64,000 nucleotides of DNA from Stropharia rugosoannulata (Eukaryota > Basidiomycota > Agaricomycetes > Agaricales > Strophariaceae): NCBI GenBank assembly GCA_028532985.1, contig JANCIK010000001.1, positions 3,038,001-3,102,000 of the forward strand, read 5' to 3'. Below are positions 1 to 11,870 of the stretch, one piece after another. The notes below the pieces were generated by a model. It did no database searches, was not told the DNA's origin, and was given only the letters and a program-made list of their open reading frames with translations. Position 1 is the stretch's first letter. Each line of letters starts with the position of its first letter. A program made the translations under genes and the position numbers.

Positions 1-626
1 ATGACCACGTTGCGAGCTTTATGGAGAACGTAACTCTGCCCAACCTCAGCCGGCTGGCGGTGTACGTGCGCGGCCCGCTCGACCAGTACGGGTGGCCGCA
101 GGCCGACTTCGGCGCCTTCCTCAAGCGCTCGGGGTGTAACCTGCTCCATTTCGAGATGCACGACACGGGCATGCGTTACGACGAGTTCGCGTCGTGCCTG
201 AGCAACCCCCATCTGCAGACGCTCGAGCGCATCGTCGTCGAGGACAGGCAGGACTGGACGTGGGACCCGTTCGTGACGGACCTCGCGCTCGACCTGCTCA
301 CCTGCTCGTCGTTCATTGACAAGACCGCGCTCGCGCGCTACAGCCCCCTCGACACGGAGTTCCTGCTCGAGAGCGACGCTGCGCGACTGACGGATGCGAC
401 GTGTGCGCTGCCGAACCTGGAGGCGCTGACGTTCAGAGGGAGCTGCCTGTGGACGGCCGATGGGGCTGTGGCTGATATGGTCGAGTCGCGCTGGCGGTTC
501 AACCGCAAGGACGTTAGGCGGCTTAAGCGCGTCGAGCTCGAGCTTCTGTCGAGCCACGTCGAGGACTTCCGCAGGCTCAAGGAGTTCGGCAAGGAGGGCT
601 TGGAGCTGGACCTGCTGTTCCGCTAA
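1..626 (+). CDS. F-box/LRR-like protein, C-terminal part (5' truncated)
   Basis: The frame is open from the window edge (base 3) through the first ATG at 21, so the visible 201 residues are probably only the C-terminal part. Leucine-rich stretches such as NPHLQTLERIVV, LPNLEALTFRG and RLKRVELELLSSH have the irregular spacing of the LRR half of Agaricomycete F-box proteins, which form a large expanded family and act as substrate adaptors of SCF ubiquitin ligases. The F-box itself would lie upstream and is not visible. The assignment is by style, not by a diagnostic motif; an unrelated LRR-like protein is possible. The stop is TAA at 624-626. Confidence 0.5.
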   Translation, partial: DHVASFMENVTLPNLSRLAVYVRGPLDQYGWPQADFGAFLKRSGCNLLHFEMHDTGMRYDEFASCLSNPHLQTLERIVVEDRQDWTWDPFVTDLALDLLTCSSFIDKTALARYSPLDTEFLLESDAARLTDATCALPNLEALTFRGSCLWTADGAVADMVESRWRFNRKDVRRLKRVELELLSSHVEDFRRLKEFGKEGLELDLLFR

Positions 627-1200
627 AGTAGGCCATGCTTTTGTTCGTGCCGTACAACAATACAGGTGGTATGTAGAGTTGGGGGTGTTTTTTGATGCTA
701 TCGGGACACGCTTCAATAGTTAATACGTATTTTTATATCTTTCCCTATCGTAGACTAGAAATAGACTTATAGATTATTTTTAGAGCCCACGCAGTTCTTT
801 ATCTCTACTCCATTGCAGACAATCTTTGGGCGCCTCCTAGTACCCAGTTATAACTACCGAAGCCAAAATGAAATATACCATGTGCGCAATATTGCGCCAG
901 ACAAGTCCAACAACGAGCTGAGAACGAGGCGATAAGACTGAGGGACTTCAGATAAACGTCAATTATCGTCTTGTCGCCGGTATCTAGTGGTTGCTGATAG
1001 CAGCGTCGGCTTCTATTAGCTTCTATCTCGCTACTTCATGCCACGATACATACGATCGGGGGGGAACGATAGCGGCGGTCCGGAAGCGGGTGCCCTTCAA
1101 TCTCCTGTGTTTTACCCGTTAAATACGGGCACCACAGGCGACATAGCGCTATATACCAGCCTCCTTCCCCTAACCTGCTTGCTCGCTGTGCCCTGCTGCA
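627..1200. other. Intergenic; nothing recognised
   Basis: AT-rich 3' flank of the F-box-like gene followed by the presumed promoter of the allantoicase fusion gene. No RNA gene or repeat was seen. Short frames here have no family resemblance. Confidence 0.6.
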
Positions 1201-3350
1201 ATGTCTTACGAACGTATCCAGCTACAGGACTTCAATGAGCACTTTTCTCCGCTGACCGGTACGCCTGACCGTCTTTCTCTGGATCACACGAGTAGTTTAA
1301 TTCACGCCTGCTACAGAACTATCGAGCGTTGCGCTGGGAGGACTCATAGTCTCTGTTTCGGATGAGTTCTTCGCAGAGGCGCGGCATCTGCTGGAAGTCG
1401 GCGTACGTCCCTATCTCTATTCGTGATTTCTCCGAACTGCGTCCATTGCTCACCGATGCAACTAACTATAGCCTGCGCCCTCCTTGAAGGGCCAGTTTGG
1501 GCCGAACGGCGCACTGTTCAGCGGCTGGGAGACGCGGCGTCACAACCCCGCTTATGACTGGTGCATAATCCAACTTGGCACAACCGGTTCGTTGCATGGG
1601 TTCGATGTGGACACCGCCAACTTCAATGGTTTGGTTCAACATATTCCTTGACCCGCGAATGTGATCATTCATAAGTATTTTTGTAGGAAACGAGGCGCCT
1701 GAGGTGTCGGTGCACGTCATTCATGATGCCGACCTGAAAGACCCAGCACACGACGATCCCAGAGTAAGCTTCTCCATTTTCCTGGCGTAGATGTTGTAAA
1801 TACTGATGAGCTTTGTGCGTCGTAGTGGGCTGAAGTGCTCCCGAGAGTGAACCTCGGGCCTAGCTCACAACACCTTTTTAAAATACCCGCTACAACACCT
1901 GTTAATTATGTGAAAATCAATATGTACCCCGACGGCGGAATTGTAGGTTCTTCGATACTATACGCGCTGGAGATGCTTGACGGAATTTCACCCAGGCCCG
2001 CTTCAGGTCATATGGTCGCGTCAGTCCGATACATGCTGCGCCAGGCGTTTCTTTCGATGTCGCGCATGTCTTCGCCGGTGGGCGGGTGCTGCGCGTCTCT
2101 GATCAGCATTTCGGCGTCGGTTCAAACCTTATTCTTCCTGGTCGTGGAGTCAACATGGGAGATGGATGGGAGACAAAGCGCAGTCGGTCCAAAGGTCACA
2201 ATGATTGGGTGATCCTCAAGCTGTGAGTTTCATATTATTCCCTCTTTTACCAGTATAATTTATATGCTTTATCTACTCCCACAGAGGCACTCCTGCGGCA
2301 TTGGAAGAAGTAGAGATTGATACAAATCATTTCCTTGGTAATTTCCCGGAGAGCTGCGAAATACATGCTTTACAAGCAAGCGAAGACGAAGATTTTTCGC
2401 GCGATTCTGACTCCCTGCTAGATGCGTCGCGGTGGACCTTGATACTGCCTCAAACGAAATTAAGCCCCGGAAGACAACATTTCTTTGAGCTAGACAATGT
2501 AGAAGGGAGAACGTACACCCATGTAAAGGTCACTATTCACCCCGATGGTGGGCTTAAACGGATTCGGGTAATTGGACATAAAGTCGGTGAGGAAACCCCA
2601 GAAGCGTCGGCAAGTGCAGAACAGGTTGCGGTATTGCCTTCAAAGCCAGCGTCTCAGTCCGATATCACGATAGTCCCCGTAGTGCCTTTGACAGCCCAAG
2701 AATTTGCACCCTATGGCCAAGTCATCCAAGCATATAAATCGACTCCAGAGGCGATGAAAGTTACGCCTGCCAATGCAGGAACGGCACACAAGTTCCACAA
2801 GCTTGTTCTACCGACTTCCTCATACCCCGCAGAGGCCAACGCCACAAATGGAATCTCTGTTTACAGGTGCCAACCATTGCAAGATATTTCTGAAGGGGTC
2901 ACCATCCTGAGAACGGTGGAACGTCATCCATACACAAGTCAGGCTTTTATTCCAATGGGCCAGGGCTCCGGGGAAGGATTAGAGGATCCTGGGAACGGCT
3001 ATCTGGTGGTGGTAGCACACAATGGACCGGATGACAAGCCGGATATGGAGACGTTGAAAGCTTTTACTGCTACAGCAGCTCAAGGCATCTCATACAATGC
3101 AGGTATCTGGCGTGAGTACGCTATGCAATTTGCAAACTAGCCTTGAATACTGACGGTAAAGGACCTTCAGACCAACCTATGACCGTGCTTAGCAAGGTAT
3201 GTGTTGGACCTTTCTTGAAATTTCTCGTTGTTGATTTCTGTACTGCAGTGCCTTGACTTCGCCTGCGTGGAGACACAGATAGGAGATGGTAGTCCTCTTG
3301 ATTGCGAGATCTTGGATTTGGAACCAAGTTATATCTTGAAGATTGCATGA
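1201..3350 (+). CDS. DAL2,3: Bifunctional allantoicase / ureidoglycolate lyase (DAL2-DAL3 fusion)
   Basis: Fused enzyme for the last steps of purine and allantoin use as a nitrogen source: allantoate to ureidoglycolate plus urea, then ureidoglycolate to glyoxylate plus urea. Nine exons join in phase: 1201-1258, 1317-1402, 1472-1628, 1687-1763, 1826-1942, 1996-2222, 2285-3111, 3171-3196, 3249-3350. The first half has two allantoicase repeats, each with a [14 protein letters not shown] box and an MYPDGG or IHPDGG box. After a short linker (about base 2620) comes the ureidoglycolate lyase domain, with [22 protein letters not shown] and [14 protein letters not shown] across the last introns. Fungal counterparts are often separate genes (yeast DAL2 and DAL3); I recall a fused form in Cryptococcus called DAL2,3,3. 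No frame breaks were seen. Nitrogen regulation is expected but I identified no site. Confidence 0.93.
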
Positions 3351-4058
3351 ATTGGCCAGGAGTAAATTCTTGTTTTATCTAGTTCTTGCTCGGTTTATGT
3401 TAGTTTCATCTACTTCATATATGCATTGTTTTACTTATTTTATGATAACATTTTTGAGGCTGCTTTTCTTATCATATGCAAACCATGGTTAACCTTTCAC
3501 TATGACAATATATATATCATCAGCAATGGATAGAACTGCATACAAACCAAGTCTATCATGCACCAAACAGCGCACCGCCCCCAGTCTTCAATGTAGAGCC
3601 ACCAAGAATGAGGTTATTTCCTAGGGGTGCTCTATAAATCTGATGTGTCTTATAAAGATGCTATACAGCAGCCATATTCATCGAGCATTGTAATAGATAT
3701 CAGAATCTTTTACTGCAATGAGGTCGCGAACTCTCATGCACTAGGAGGACCATGGGCCAGTCAGGCCTCTCTGATTACAGCCTATGTACACCGATTTACT
3801 AATAGATGCAGTGAAATGGATTCTGGTTTATTTGAGGAATGCTTCATGAGCAGAGGTCGCTGGTGGACGAGGATGAGCCTGAAAGAAAGAGTCGAAATAC
3901 TAGTAAACAAGGGAAGATACCAAGTCATCTGATTTGTGCCGGAAAATAGCTGAATTGTAAATTTGGTAATCCGCCCGACGGAGTTTGGAAACAGATCCCA
4001 CTTGTAACATAGCCATTTCTCTCTCTTCAACACTGTCCCTTTTCCTTAACATTATTGC
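3351..4058. other. Intergenic; 3' flank of DAL fusion and BRE1 upstream region
   Basis: About 700 bases, AT-rich in the first third. Small frames here match nothing I recognise. The part nearest 4058 should hold the BRE1 promoter and 5' UTR. Confidence 0.6.
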
Positions 4059-7000
4059 ATGTCGCTGAGTATGGAGTCTCGCAAGCGTCCTCTCGCAGAC
4101 GTCGAAGACACTGCAGTGTCTAAGAAACGCATATTGACTGGCTTGAATGGGAGTCCTCAAGTCAATGGAGACTCCGAGCCACAGGATGAAGTCTTTGGAG
4201 AGAAGCTTGAGGTGCTTAGCGTTCACCTACTTATGCCCATGGAATCTAACTACTAATGTTTCTGACACTCCAGCTCTTTCGAAAAGAGGCCATCTATCGT
4301 AGAATGAAGCATTATTCGAAAGAACATGAACGAAGTCAAGCTCGCATTGAAGAGTTAGAATTGCGCAAAAGTACATGCGAGGCTGGTCTTGCTGCCATCT
4401 CAGCGTGCTGGGCACAGGCAAGTATGCGGTGTATATGGTCGAACCTGATCTCTTAATTACTTTGATATATTTTTACTAGCTTGTTGACACCATCCGCCTC
4501 ATTGTCAAGCCTGACGATCTTCCACGAGTCAGTCTAAATTCGCAAGGTGCTTATTACACATCGTAATAAATTACGAGGGATTTACCAAATTACATTTTAT
4601 AGAAATATTCGACTTGACTGCGCATCTACAAAATGAACCTTCGTCAGAAGTTGCCACAGCACTGGGCGACACAGTAAATGCCACGCAGGCTTTGGTAACT
4701 AAATTTGTACAGCTTGAAGGGGATGAAAGGTCTCGAGTTCTGCAGCATGATAATTTCCCTGAATGGCAAAAAGCGCAAAATGAAGTTAGTTTTTTATGAG
4801 TTATGCATGTTTGAAGGCTGACCAGCAACCAGTGCATCGTCCTGCGCTCTGAACTCAATCTTCTTCGGGAGCGTCTAAAGGACTCAGACGCCCAAAAGGA
4901 AGCATATCACAATTCTCTTGTAGCCCTGGAGAATAAGATAGAACGGCTGAAGAGCACAACTGTTCAAGCAACAGAGTCCCGGCATCCGGAGCATGACTTG
5001 AAGATTCAGGAGGTCGGGGTTGAGAAGAAAGACGAAGCACGGAGCAAGCCGTCCTCTCCTGCAGTGAGTGGTTTGGTTATTGCTCAATGGTGGGAGATTT
5101 GACCGTTGATCCTTTTTTTTGCGTCTAATCTCTGTTTAGCTTGCATCGCCTACTCCTGCATTACCTATTGATATAAATGGAGCTCACGATTCGTCAAAAG
5201 CTGATGATTTTGCGGAAGCATTGAAACTTAGAGATGCGAAGATTTTGGAACTAGAGAAAGAGACAGCTTTGCTCAAGGATGAGCGCTTAATGATGGATTT
5301 GGAGGTGAGCTCAATAATTTTGAGCGCTTGAAGGAGAGGGTTATAATTTCCCAATATCATTTTCTAGCACAAAACTCCGACCCTTGAACAAATATCTGAG
5401 AATCCCCACTACAAGGTCCTTCTTGCGCACGCATCACACCTGGAAAGCTTAGCCAATGAGAAGGTAGATGAAGTGCTGAAATTACAGGAGCAGATGGGCA
5501 CCATGCAAACAAACCGCAATGATTGGGAAGAATTTGTCACGGTAGTGTTTCCAGCATTGCCTTGCAGTTCACTTAGAAGCTAATTACGTTTATACTAGAA
5601 CTCCGCGATGCAAGCCGCTCAGGAGTGCAAATCGATGCTTGCCAAGCGTGATGCAGAGAATGTTCGTCTCCGCGAGCAGCGCGAGCAGCTAAGCGCTGAG
5701 TTAACGGAAAGACGGCAAAAAGACTCTGTAAAACTTGCCTCATATCAGGAGTTCAAGAGCTTGATTGAAAGCAACTCAGTTAGTTCCTCAGAATATCTCG
5801 GATTTCTATCAATTCATCAGATGCATAGGAAAGAATTACAGCTTTGCAATCAGAATTAAGACGTTGCAAGGCACAACTGGCCGCCAATGCCGGTGTCGAG
5901 GATCTAATGCTTTTCTTCTTGCAGGGTAATGTAGAAGAGGCGCGGTACTTCGAGTCCCTCAAAGAGCAGCAAGCGTACGTCCATTTCTTTCGTATATCTC
6001 TTTCCTACGTTTAAGTTTATCCCAGTCAAGCTGAGAGTAGAGTGGCGGCATTAGAACAGACTTTCTCGATTTATCAAGACGACCATCCTGATATCGTACA
6101 ACATATGAAAGCTCAAGCCGACGCGCTGGAAGAATTATCCCGGGTGAAATTGGAACTTGCGAAGTACCGGTCTACGTTCGGATCTATGAGCGACGCATCT
6201 CCAGATATTGCCCAACTGAAAGCCCAGTTGGAATCTAAAGAGGCGGAATTGCAGCATCTGAAACTTTTGGAAATTCAGAACAAAGCGGTATGTATCTTTT
6301 ATTGAATTTATGTTAATTTCGCTGACATTTGGTTTGTCATCGTCAAGAACGCGACAGCGATGGAATCTGAACTTGAAAAGTTATGTAACTTGTGGGAGTC
6401 TCTTGAACGACAACTGGAAAAGAAAGTCTTTGATCTCAGTGCCTTGGAAGAGCGTCTGGCTAAGAGTGGCATAGACGTAAGGAGTTTTATTTTGCTAATG
6501 CATGCAAGTACTCATATGAAGCCGAAATATAGAAAGCCAAGTCAGACAACAAGTACTATGCTGCCATGCGAGACAAAGAGGCGATTGATAATGAACGCAA
6601 GATCTTGACACGGACTCTGGAGAAGCAGGGCAAAGTTGTTGACCGCTTAACTGATGTGGGGGAACATCTCAAAAGTCAACTAGTATGTGAACTACCCCGT
6701 CTGTTTCATCTCACTCGTAACCCTTCTCCTGTAGACTGCCCTTGAGAAAGAAAATGCTGTTTACAAAAAAATCCTCGAAACTACCAAGGACAAGCTCATC
6801 ATGGCAGAGGGAAAGGTTCCGGAACTGCAGGCCAGTCTCGAAAGCGAAAAAATGAGGGCGCACGATGTACGTCTTTTTTTTGTTTTTATCTACCAGCATT
6901 TGTTCCCTTCTAAATATGCATCAGCTCCAAGCGGCTGTTCGCGAGCGCGACAGGCAGATACAAGTAAAGAAAGCAGAATCCCGCACAAAAGAGGAAGAAC

Positions 7001-7403
7001 TTCTTTCTACTATGAAAGACTTAGAAAAAGAGCTCTCCCAACTAAAGAAAAAACGGAAAACGGAAAGTCATCATAGCAAATCGGACCCCGAGAATGAGAA
7101 GTTGGCCAACCTAGAGGTACGACTATAATATTCTTAAGTTGCACCACGGCTAATGGGGTTATCATAGGCGCTCATCAACTGTTCAACGTGTAGAGAAGAT
7201 AACGCATTCCGGTCCACTATCATAACGAAATGCATGCACAGTGCGTTGTTGATTCTTTGCTTGTCCTCTGTACCGACGCTAATCATCACCCAGCTTTCTG
7301 CAAAGCTTGTGTGGATGCACGACTTGCGACAAGGCAGCGGAAGTGCCCAGCTTGCAATCTTGCTTTTGGACAATCGGACGTTCACACATTTTTCTTCCAA
7401 TGA
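4059..7403 (+). CDS. BRE1: E3 ubiquitin ligase BRE1 (histone H2B)
   Basis: RING ubiquitin ligase that, with Rad6, monoubiquitinates histone H2B in the nucleus, upstream of H3K4 and H3K79 methylation. The N-terminus has a basic MESRKRPL stretch and [16 protein letters not shown], like other fungal Bre1 proteins. The middle, spread over many small exons, is almost continuous coiled coil. The C-terminal RING is clear: [22 protein letters not shown], an intron (acceptor before 7294), then [21 protein letters not shown], a complete C3HC4 set ending in VHTFFFQ and a TGA. Two in-frame ATGs (4059 and 4071) are possible starts; the second gives MESRKRPL and may be the real one. It converges on the uS9m gene 209 bases away. 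Confidence 0.93.
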
Positions 7404-7612
7404 TACATATCTTTCATTTTCCCCTACATTTATTTTTTTGATTCTGTACTTTATTCGCAATCTTGATGCGACGTTATCTTACAAGACCACTCATTACTTA
7501 TACCTCACCATAGCACATTACAGATCTCCATGGTTTTAACATCACATGTATTGGAGGGCACAATATTATAGTCAATCTTTGATAACCTCGCGAGTTCCAC
7601 CATCTAGTGCTC

Positions 7613-8685
7613 TTAACGTTTGACCCAGGCATACCTCTTGCGAGCCTTGGCAAGACCAGTCTTCTTACGTTCAACCATACGAGGATCACGCCGCGTGAGT
7701 TTCGCTGCAGGCATTTTGTTAGCCAAAAAAACATGCTCATACGGGAGTGGATCATACCTCTCCTGAACATGACTTCCAGTTCAGGATCATGAGCAACGAT
7801 GCCTTTCGCGATACCGTGTCCAAGAGCCCCGGACTGTCCGGTCGTGCCTCCTCCGCGTACAAGAGCGAAAATGTTGTATTTGCCGAGAACACCAGCAACT
7901 TTCAGAGGTCGGGTGACGCGTTCACGATCCGCTGGCAAGGGGAAGAATTGGTTCAAGGGGATGTTGTTGACCAGGATCGTAGTGGTGGTAACTGGGAACG
8001 TCCGTTTAGTTGCACCAAGCAGCATATCCTCCGGCGAAATGGATTCGCTGGCCTCCGGTTTCTGCATGGGTATCATCCATACACGCGCCGAACTCGTCTT
8101 TCGCTTTCCAAGAGTATAAGAACGGCCAAACTCGTCGAGGACAACCGTCTTTCTCTTGCCTCGAGCGAGGAAGGCTTCCTTCTTGCTGCTTTCATAGAGC
8201 GATAGGATGTCGCGAAGCCTGTGCTCTAGCTCTGGGCACCCACCCGTATGTGCTATCCGCTGAAAATCATTGAGTTGGTTGAGGAGTTTTGTAACTTTCC
8301 GGTAACGAGTTGTCGTCATCTTTGTTCGGAATTCAACTCCCATCTCGAGTTGGTCCTTCCATACGGGCTGGAGCGGAGGGAGACTAGCTTTCGCGAAGTC
8401 GGGAAGGGGGAGGAGGTGGCTTTTGCGTAGGAAAGACTCAGAGCGCCCCACAGCCTTTTCGAGCTGGGTTATCTGGTCATAGAAGGCAGCCCGCGTCGTA
8501 TAGAAATTAGGCGACTGGGGTATTGAGAGTTCGGGTTCGCGGTCGCGGTCGGGCTTAGCATCGTTTTGTTCCGGTCTGCCATTCTCCAGGCGCGCTCCTG
8601 AAGCAAACCCCCTAGCACATGAGTATGCGCTCCGTGTGGGTGAGCGGAACGCGTTTTGGAGAAGAATGGGCCGCAGAGTCTGCAT
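7613..8685 (-). CDS. MRPS9: Mitochondrial ribosomal protein uS9m (MRPS9)
   Basis: Small-subunit mitochondrial ribosomal protein S9. Two exons, 8685-7758 and 7704-7613, are separated by a 53-bp intron. I chose the ATG at 8685 because it opens an Arg/Ser-rich presequence ([20 protein letters not shown]) that fits import into mitochondria; the frame continues upstream to an ATG at 8802. The S9 fold is marked by [17 protein letters not shown], the [19 protein letters not shown] loop and the C-terminal [20 protein letters not shown] ending in WVKR, the tail that reaches the decoding site. A fungal-type N-terminal extension of about 190 residues precedes the S9 domain. It is divergent from the CASP gene with 172 bases between start codons. 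Confidence 0.95.
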
Positions 8686-8857
8686 CGAGGGGGCGGACAA
8701 ATGGGCGAGAGTGCTAATTCGAAAAAAGTGGCAGCGTAGGTCGTCACGTGGCAGGTGCAGACGCGAAATAGCAGGCTCCTGACGGTTGACCATGACAGGC
8801 ACTGTGCCAACTGGACACTAATTTATATATCAAACACTTCCGCACACGTCGTCAAGA
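8686..8857. promoter_or_regulatory. Shared upstream region of uS9m and CASP genes
   Basis: 172 bases separate the two divergent start codons, so both promoters must fit here or reach into the flanking genes. A TATA-like run (tttatatatc, near 8821-8830) lies about 30 bases upstream of the CASP ATG. The rest is inference. Confidence 0.55.
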
Positions 8858-11698
8858 ATGGCCGCAGTCGAGACGAATTTTTCTGCAGCACTAACCACAT
8901 GGAAGGGTACGTCATAGGCAGTATCTACTGAGTGCATTACACTTACTCAACGTTTCGTGCAGATGTCAACCTAGTGGAATTGCAGAGAACGTTAGACAAG
9001 CAAGGCATCGAACTGGTTGACAACCAGAAGGAGAGTGTGGTTGGCCGCAAAGCCCTCGCCGAGAAGACGAAAGGTATGCAGTGAGATGGCCGTGCCCGTC
9101 ACTATTTAATGCCCTCCAAACAGAATTCAAGAAGATCCCGGACGACGAAAAGTTGGAGGCTTTCAAAGGACTTCTCAAGGGTGTGTGCCTATGGCCTATG
9201 CTGTGCATGCATATAACTGAAGCAACTGTAACTCAGCTTACCAGACGGAAATTGACAATCTCACCAAGCGATCCAAGGCTTCAGACAATGCGTTTCTACA
9301 TGTTTACAAGGTTTTGGCTGAGGTACCGGATCCATATCCTCTTCTTGAAGCGGCTGTGGTATGTCACTTTGGTTGTAAAACCTTTCTACCGTGTTTAACT
9401 GGCTTCATACAGGACCAGGCAGTCAAAGTCGCTGAGGCGATAGAACATGAAGAAGAGCTGCAGCGACTGCGAATCGAAAATGCTGAATTAAAGAAACGCG
9501 TCAGTGACTTTAGCTCCGTTGAGAATGCAAAGAGAAAGCTGGAGAGCAAAGTAGAACAACTGGACCAAAAGGTTATTCCATTTCAGCCTTCTGCTAAAAG
9601 ACAACTAAAGGTATTTGTAGATGGAATCTCTAATCCAGGAAAAGGTTTCTCAAAAAGCCAATGAATTGACAGCCACATATGATGAAAAGTTGCGCAATTA
9701 TGAGGATAGGTAGCGTATTATTCTAGGTCTATATGCATGACATCCTCACTATAAACATAGGGAGCAGGACCTTCAACGCCAACTCTCCTTGACGAAGAAC
9801 CAGCTACGAGACCTCCGCGTGTCTAACGAGAGTAACCAGGCTAAACTTTTCGACCATAGTCAACGGCAAGGTCAGCGTCAGCCTAAGTATCGTTATTTAC
9901 GCAGTCTAATTTTCAGGCTAGATGAGGAAGTTGTCTCTAAACTCGCCGAGCTAGATATGATTGTAGCCGACCTGGAACGTGCCAATAGCCGCATTGTAGC
10001 TCTTGAGCACCGTAATGTAAGTGCAGGGTTTAATGTCTTCATATTTTGTGTCTTACCCGTACTCATTTTCAACAAATTCTAGGAAATTCTACGTGCTGAT
10101 ATTGAAACGATGCGTGGCGAAACGGAAAGCTCCGACAGGTACGCTTAACCACTAAACGTCCGACCTAGCCGTTGAGTATCGCTTAGAATCAAAGCATTTG
10201 AGAAGCAAATTGCAGATCTGGAAGCCGAGACAGAAAGCCTCTCGCACTCTATCGAAACCCAAAAGCAAAAGACAGCTGATGCGGAGGTTTTCGGACAGAA
10301 GAAGGTAGACGACCTTTCTCGGGAGCTTCAGAAGAAGGTATATCAATCTTTGTTTTATGATATGATGATATTTGTATTTATTCTCTCCATTCCAGGTTCA
10401 AGAGACAGAGCAACTCAAAACTAAGCTCAAAGGCATGGAAGACTATGATGAAATCAAGAGAGAACTTGATATAATGAAAGTACGTGTGTGGTCTCGCTTA
10501 ACTTCGATACACCTATTTAACTTACTGAAAAAATTAGTATGTGGAATTCTCAGGATTTGACGTCAACGACGCAGAAGATGATCAACCGACGACTGATACT
10601 GACAATGGATGGTTCCTTCCCAGTCCACACGGCGATAAGGGCAACGCTCGAGATGGCAAGTCCCTTGAAGCGCTTCTTGCAACTAAAAACAAGCGCCTCC
10701 AGGAAGAACTAACGAAACTACGAGTGAGGAATGCGGTTGCCCTGTATCATCCCCTTCTCACGTCGGGCATATAGGTGCTTCATGCCGAGCTTGAAAAGTC
10801 TGTACGAAATGCACAGGAACAATTGGATGTTTCAAGTAAAGAATTAGAAAAACAGAAGCAGTTGAATGAGAAGCTTGAAAATGATCTGCTATCAATCAAC
10901 AAAGAAAATGATTCACCGGCTCGCGAAGCGGATCAAGATATATTGTCGAGCTTGGACATTGGAAAGAAAATTGTATGGACATTCAGCATGTTCACCTGAT
11001 TTGATGATTGACAGTTGAAACAGGATTCACCCGTTCGTACGACGCCCATTCCATTTGCATCCTCTGCGGACACATCAATCCTCCCTATTGTTACCAGTCA
11101 GCGTGACCGATTTAGACAGCGAAATGCAGAGCTGGAGGAGGTACTTAATCTCTTCAGATTTATTTATCATTACGTAAACTTACCCGGCCCCCAGGAGTTG
11201 CGCAATCAATTCCAAATTATTTCAGAATTGAGAACGGAGATCAAGACGCTGCAAGGTGATAATCTGAAGTTGTATGAAAAGGTCAGATATATGCAGAGCT
11301 ACCGAGAGGATTCGGGTTCCCGGCCTGTAACCCAGCTCGACCCACTCCCAGCGCCAGCTCGGTCTGGCGATGATATGAGTAAATATCAGGCAAGATATGA
11401 AGAGGCTATGAATCCTTTCGAAGCTTTCCGGGGACGGGTACGTCAAGCAATATAGGTGGCTAGATGAAAATGTTTCTGATTCATCATAAAGGAAGCAACG
11501 AGGGCATATCAAGCCCTAAATCCCGTGGAACGTGGAGTTCTCAGCCTGACGCGCTCAATCCTTGGTAATCGGAGAGCTAGGACGTTTTTCATCTGTTATG
11601 CACTTTTCCTGCATCTTTTGGTTCTATACACCACTTACGAATGCACCGGGACATCAAGCTCACAACTCCAAAAACGACCAAACCCCCATACCCAATAA
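8858..11698 (+). CDS. COY1: CASP/Coy1 Golgi coiled-coil membrane protein
   Basis: Golgin-type tail-anchored protein of the CASP family (yeast Coy1), involved in tethering and retrograde traffic at the Golgi. The N-terminus MAAVETNFSAALTTWKDVNL, then LVELQRTLDKQGIELVDNQK, is the family signature (CASP begins with a W-x-x-x-L block). Many exons of coiled coil follow. The C-terminus has the diagnostic block NPVERGVLSLTRSILGNR, a short loop, a single membrane span (FFICYALFLHLLVLYTTY) that keeps the Tyr and His of this family, and a short lumenal tail ending in TAA at 11698. Intron positions in the central coiled coil are approximate because several short exons are repetitive in composition. Confidence 0.92.
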
Positions 11699-11870
11699 AG
11701 TGGTGCTGGCGTTCTTATCCTAGGGTGTTATTATGACGTAGTGTATAGTACAAGATTGAGCATGATATTTTATACAGTAATGGATGCACTGAAGTAATGA
11801 ATGACATTAATGATTTGCAGTTTGATAAAACTTCTCCCACTACTTCTTGCCATAGAATGTAAGCGCGTGG

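Noticed and set aside
2301..3140. Stand-alone ureidoglycolate lyase gene starting at 2301
   Set aside because: Upstream exons join in phase and supply the missing allantoicase repeats, so this is the 3' part of a fusion.
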